This document shows, in pieces, positions 15,744 to 17,224 of a stretch of 17,224 nt of DNA. Origin of the DNA: Verrucomicrobia bacterium TMED44 (GTDB lineage: Bacteria; Verrucomicrobiota; Verrucomicrobiia; Opitutales; Seribacteraceae); contig NHCX01000075.1 in NCBI GenBank assembly GCA_002168015.1, positions 15,881-33,104 on the forward strand, given 5' to 3'. Every line of letters starts with the position of its first letter. The first letter of the stretch is position 1. A program made the position numbers and the translations under genes. A model generated the notes under the pieces. That model was not told where the DNA came from and searched no databases. It saw only the letters and a list, made by a program, of their open reading frames with translations.

Positions 15744-15768
15744 TAAAGTCCCCGTCTTAGAAGAATCA
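15743..15768 (+). promoter_or_regulatory. Putative phage single-subunit RNAP promoter, phi17-like position
   Basis: Second copy of the element at 807-831, with 21 of 25 identical bases. With G15760 as +1 the 23 bases from 15743 agree with the SP6 promoter at about 12 positions by eye, including the 5' AT, the AG at -13/-12 and the TAGAAGA at the start site. It fills nearly all of the 40-base gap between the gp16-like and tail fibre genes, exactly where T7 has phi17. The tail fibre ribosome binding site (AGAGGAA, 15773-15779) lies outside the repeat, so the repeat is not merely a shared Shine-Dalgarno. Confidence 0.62.
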
Positions 15769-15783
15769 TTTTAGAGGAAACAC

Positions 15784-17224
15784 ATGGCAAACAGTTTTGT
15801 AAGGTACACAGGTAACGGTAACACCACAGCCTATTCAGTGCCTTTTAGCTACAGAGCACAAGAAGACGTAACAGTTACGCTAAATGGTGTCGCTACTACT
15901 GCGTTTACATTTAATGGGGCTGGTACACAAATTACATTTACTACTGCACCCGCTCTTGACGTAGCTATAGAAATCCGTAGAACTACAAGTCAGGGCACAA
16001 AGCTCGTAGATTATGCGTCAGGTTCAGTACTAACAGAATCAGATTTAGACACGGATAGTGACCAAGCGTTCTTTATGTCTCAAGAGGCTATTGATGACGC
16101 TAGTGACGTAATTAAGTTATCTAACGTTAACTTTCAATGGGATGGTCAAAACAAACGTTTGACTAACATTGCTGACCCAACATCAGCTCAAGACGCAGCT
16201 ACTAAGAACTGGTCAGAAACAGCTATGTCCTCTCAGTTAGCTCAGGCTACAACACAGGCAACTAATGCTGCAACTAGTGCGACCAACGCTTCTACTAGTG
16301 CGACCAACGCTTCTACTAGTGAAACCAATGCGGCTTCTTCTGCTACAGCAGCGGCAACCAGTGCGACAGCGGCGGCAGCTAGTGAAACAGCGTCAGGGAC
16401 ATCTGAGACTAACGCTGGAACAAGTGCAACCCAAGCTGGCACGTCTGCTACAGCGGCGGCTAACTCGGCAAGTGCAGCAGCGACTTCTGCAACTAACGCA
16501 GCGTCTTCCGAATCATCCGTAGCTACTAATGCTACAAACGCAGCGGCTTCGGCTTCAGCTGCGGCTACATCTGCTAGCAACGCTAGTACATCCGAAACAA
16601 ACGCTGGTACGTCTGAGACCAACGCTGGGACATCTGCGACTAACGCAGCGTCTTCTGCTACGGCAGCGGCTAGCTCAGCTAGTGCGGCGTCCACAAGTGA
16701 AACCAATGCGGCGTCTAGTGCGTCTGCGGCTTCTACTTCTGCGACCAATGCTGGCACATCAGAGACCAACGCAGCGACTTCTGCTACAAATGCTGGTACA
16801 TCTGAGACCAATGCAGCAACTTCTGCGACCGCAGCTCAAACAGCTCAAGCAGCAGCTGAGGCAGCAGCAGATAACTTTGATGACACATACTTAGGAGCTA
16901 AAGCTTCTGACCCTACAGTAGATAATGACGGTGACGCATTAACTGCTGGTGACTTGTATTTCAATACAACAACAAACAAAATGAAAGTTTATACTGGCTC
17001 TGCTTGGTTAGACGCCACAGCTAGTGGTACAGAAATATCTAATGTTGTAGAAGATACAACACCTCAATTAGGTGGTAACTTAGACCTAAATGGTAATGAC
17101 ATTACAGGAACAGGAGCAATTCCAGCAGCGAATTTGACTGGTACATTACCAGCAATTAATGGTGCTAATTTAACAGGCATATCAACAGATTTAGTAGGAG
17201 ATACATCACCTCAATTAGGTGGTG
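15784..17224 (+). CDS. Tail fibre protein, T7 gp17-like N-terminus, 3' truncated by window edge
   Basis: Receptor-binding fibre attached to the tail; the window holds 480 codons without a stop. Residues 1 to about 145 (SFVRYTGNGNTTAYSVPFSY, VTLNGVATTAFTFNGAGTQI, DPTSAQDAATKNW) form the conserved T7 gp17 N-terminal domain that binds the tail (Phage_T7_tail family). Residues about 155-361 are a long Ala/Ser/Thr/Asn heptad-repeat shaft. Residues about 364-411 (TYLGAKASDPTVDNDGDALT then AGDLYFNTTTNKMKVYTGSA) form a small module common in marine phage fibres, followed by repeats of PQLGGNLDLNGNDI type. The receptor-binding tip is beyond the window. The start ATG has AGAGGAA 4 bases upstream. Its own putative promoter precedes it, so it can be expressed apart from the core genes. 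Confidence 0.93.
   Translation, partial: MANSFVRYTGNGNTTAYSVPFSYRAQEDVTVTLNGVATTAFTFNGAGTQITFTTAPALDVAIEIRRTTSQGTKLVDYASGSVLTESDLDTDSDQAFFMSQEAIDDASDVIKLSNVNFQWDGQNKRLTNIADPTSAQDAATKNWSETAMSSQLAQATTQATNAATSATNASTSATNASTSETNAASSATAAATSATAAAASETASGTSETNAGTSATQAGTSATAAANSASAAATSATNAASSESSVATNATNAAASASAAATSASNASTSETNAGTSETNAGTSATNAASSATAAASSASAASTSETNAASSASAASTSATNAGTSETNAATSATNAGTSETNAATSATAAQTAQAAAEAAADNFDDTYLGAKASDPTVDNDGDALTAGDLYFNTTTNKMKVYTGSAWLDATASGTEISNVVEDTTPQLGGNLDLNGNDITGTGAIPAANLTGTLPAINGANLTGISTDLVGDTSPQLGG
16240..16860 (+). repeat. Heptad-repeat shaft region of the tail fibre gene (21-nt units)
   Basis: About 26 imperfect units of 7 codons with the pattern S-[A/E]-T-N-A-[A/G/S]-[T/S]. 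Two neighbouring units at 16279-16299 and 16300-16320 are identical at DNA level; others differ mostly at third positions. The region is richer in GC than the rest of the window because of GCG/GCT/GCC Ala codons. Similar Ala/Ser/Thr repeats are known from phage side-tail-fibre shafts and probably form a trimeric coiled or helical rod. Near-identical units make it a likely site of length change by slippage or recombination. Confidence 0.85.
17053..17223 (+). repeat. 147-bp spaced module repeat in the tail fibre
   Basis: A 24-base block at 17053-17076 recurs at 17200-17223 with one mismatch, so the two copies are 147 bp (49 codons) apart. At protein level this is DTTPQLGGN versus DTSPQLGG, each introducing a beta-rich module. 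The second copy runs into the window edge, so the number of modules is unknown. Confidence 0.8.

Noticed and set aside
16242..16811. 189-codon open frame on the minus strand, Ala/Val/Asp-rich
   Set aside because: It is the complement of the fibre heptad repeat, whose biased codons leave the antisense frame free of stops. It has no ribosome binding site and no other gene is on the minus strand.
16240..16860. CRISPR-like or other non-coding repeat array
   Set aside because: Units are 21 nt, contiguous without spacers, and stay in frame in the fibre gene.
16265..16894. Two further + strand open frames (16265-16522 and 16529-16894), Leu/Arg/Gln-rich
   Set aside because: They are out-of-frame readings of the same fibre repeat and carry the expected repeated composition.

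Overview
The window is a late-gene segment of an AT-rich, T7-like podovirus (Autographiviridae type). Every gene lies on the + strand with almost no gaps. The gene order copies the T7 virion module: small virion proteins, portal, scaffold, major capsid, tail tube A, tail tube B, internal virion proteins A to D, tail fibre. The low GC, an RNR small-subunit gene just before the structural genes, and a set of small Lys-rich proteins between scaffold and capsid all fit marine T7-like phages. A low-GC marine bacterium such as SAR11 is the likely host, but this is inferred from composition and gene content only. No integrase, RNA polymerase or DNA polymerase gene lies in the window.

Layout. 1-809: 3' part of nrdB (class I RNR beta), the last nucleotide-metabolism gene before the virion genes. 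806-831: a putative phage-RNAP promoter overlapping the nrdB stop. 835-1261: two small genes where T7 has genes 6.7 and 7.3. 1264-3566: portal and scaffold. 3576-4024: three very basic small proteins of 18, 49 and 80 aa with no acidic residue. 4025-4155: a 131-nt non-coding leader with several hairpins and possibly another promoter. 4156-5139: major capsid protein, followed by an intrinsic terminator (5161-5190), the place where T7 has T-phi. 5202-8290: tail tube genes. 8290-15743: four internal virion/ejection proteins in a chain of overlapping or nearly touching reading frames. 15743-15768: a second copy of the putative promoter. 15784-17224: 5' part of the tail fibre gene, with a long heptad-repeat shaft.

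Together the genes build the capsid (portal, scaffold, capsid), the short tail (tail tube A and B, fibre) and the ejected core that carries DNA across the envelope (proteins 14, 15 and 16-like). The most interesting non-coding signal is a 25-nt element (21 of 25 bases identical) found only before the late module and before the tail fibre gene. These are the places of T7 promoters phi6.5 and phi17, and the element ends in the TAGAAG initiation-like sequence known from SP6-type promoters.

All family assignments are from reading the protein sequences; no database search was run.
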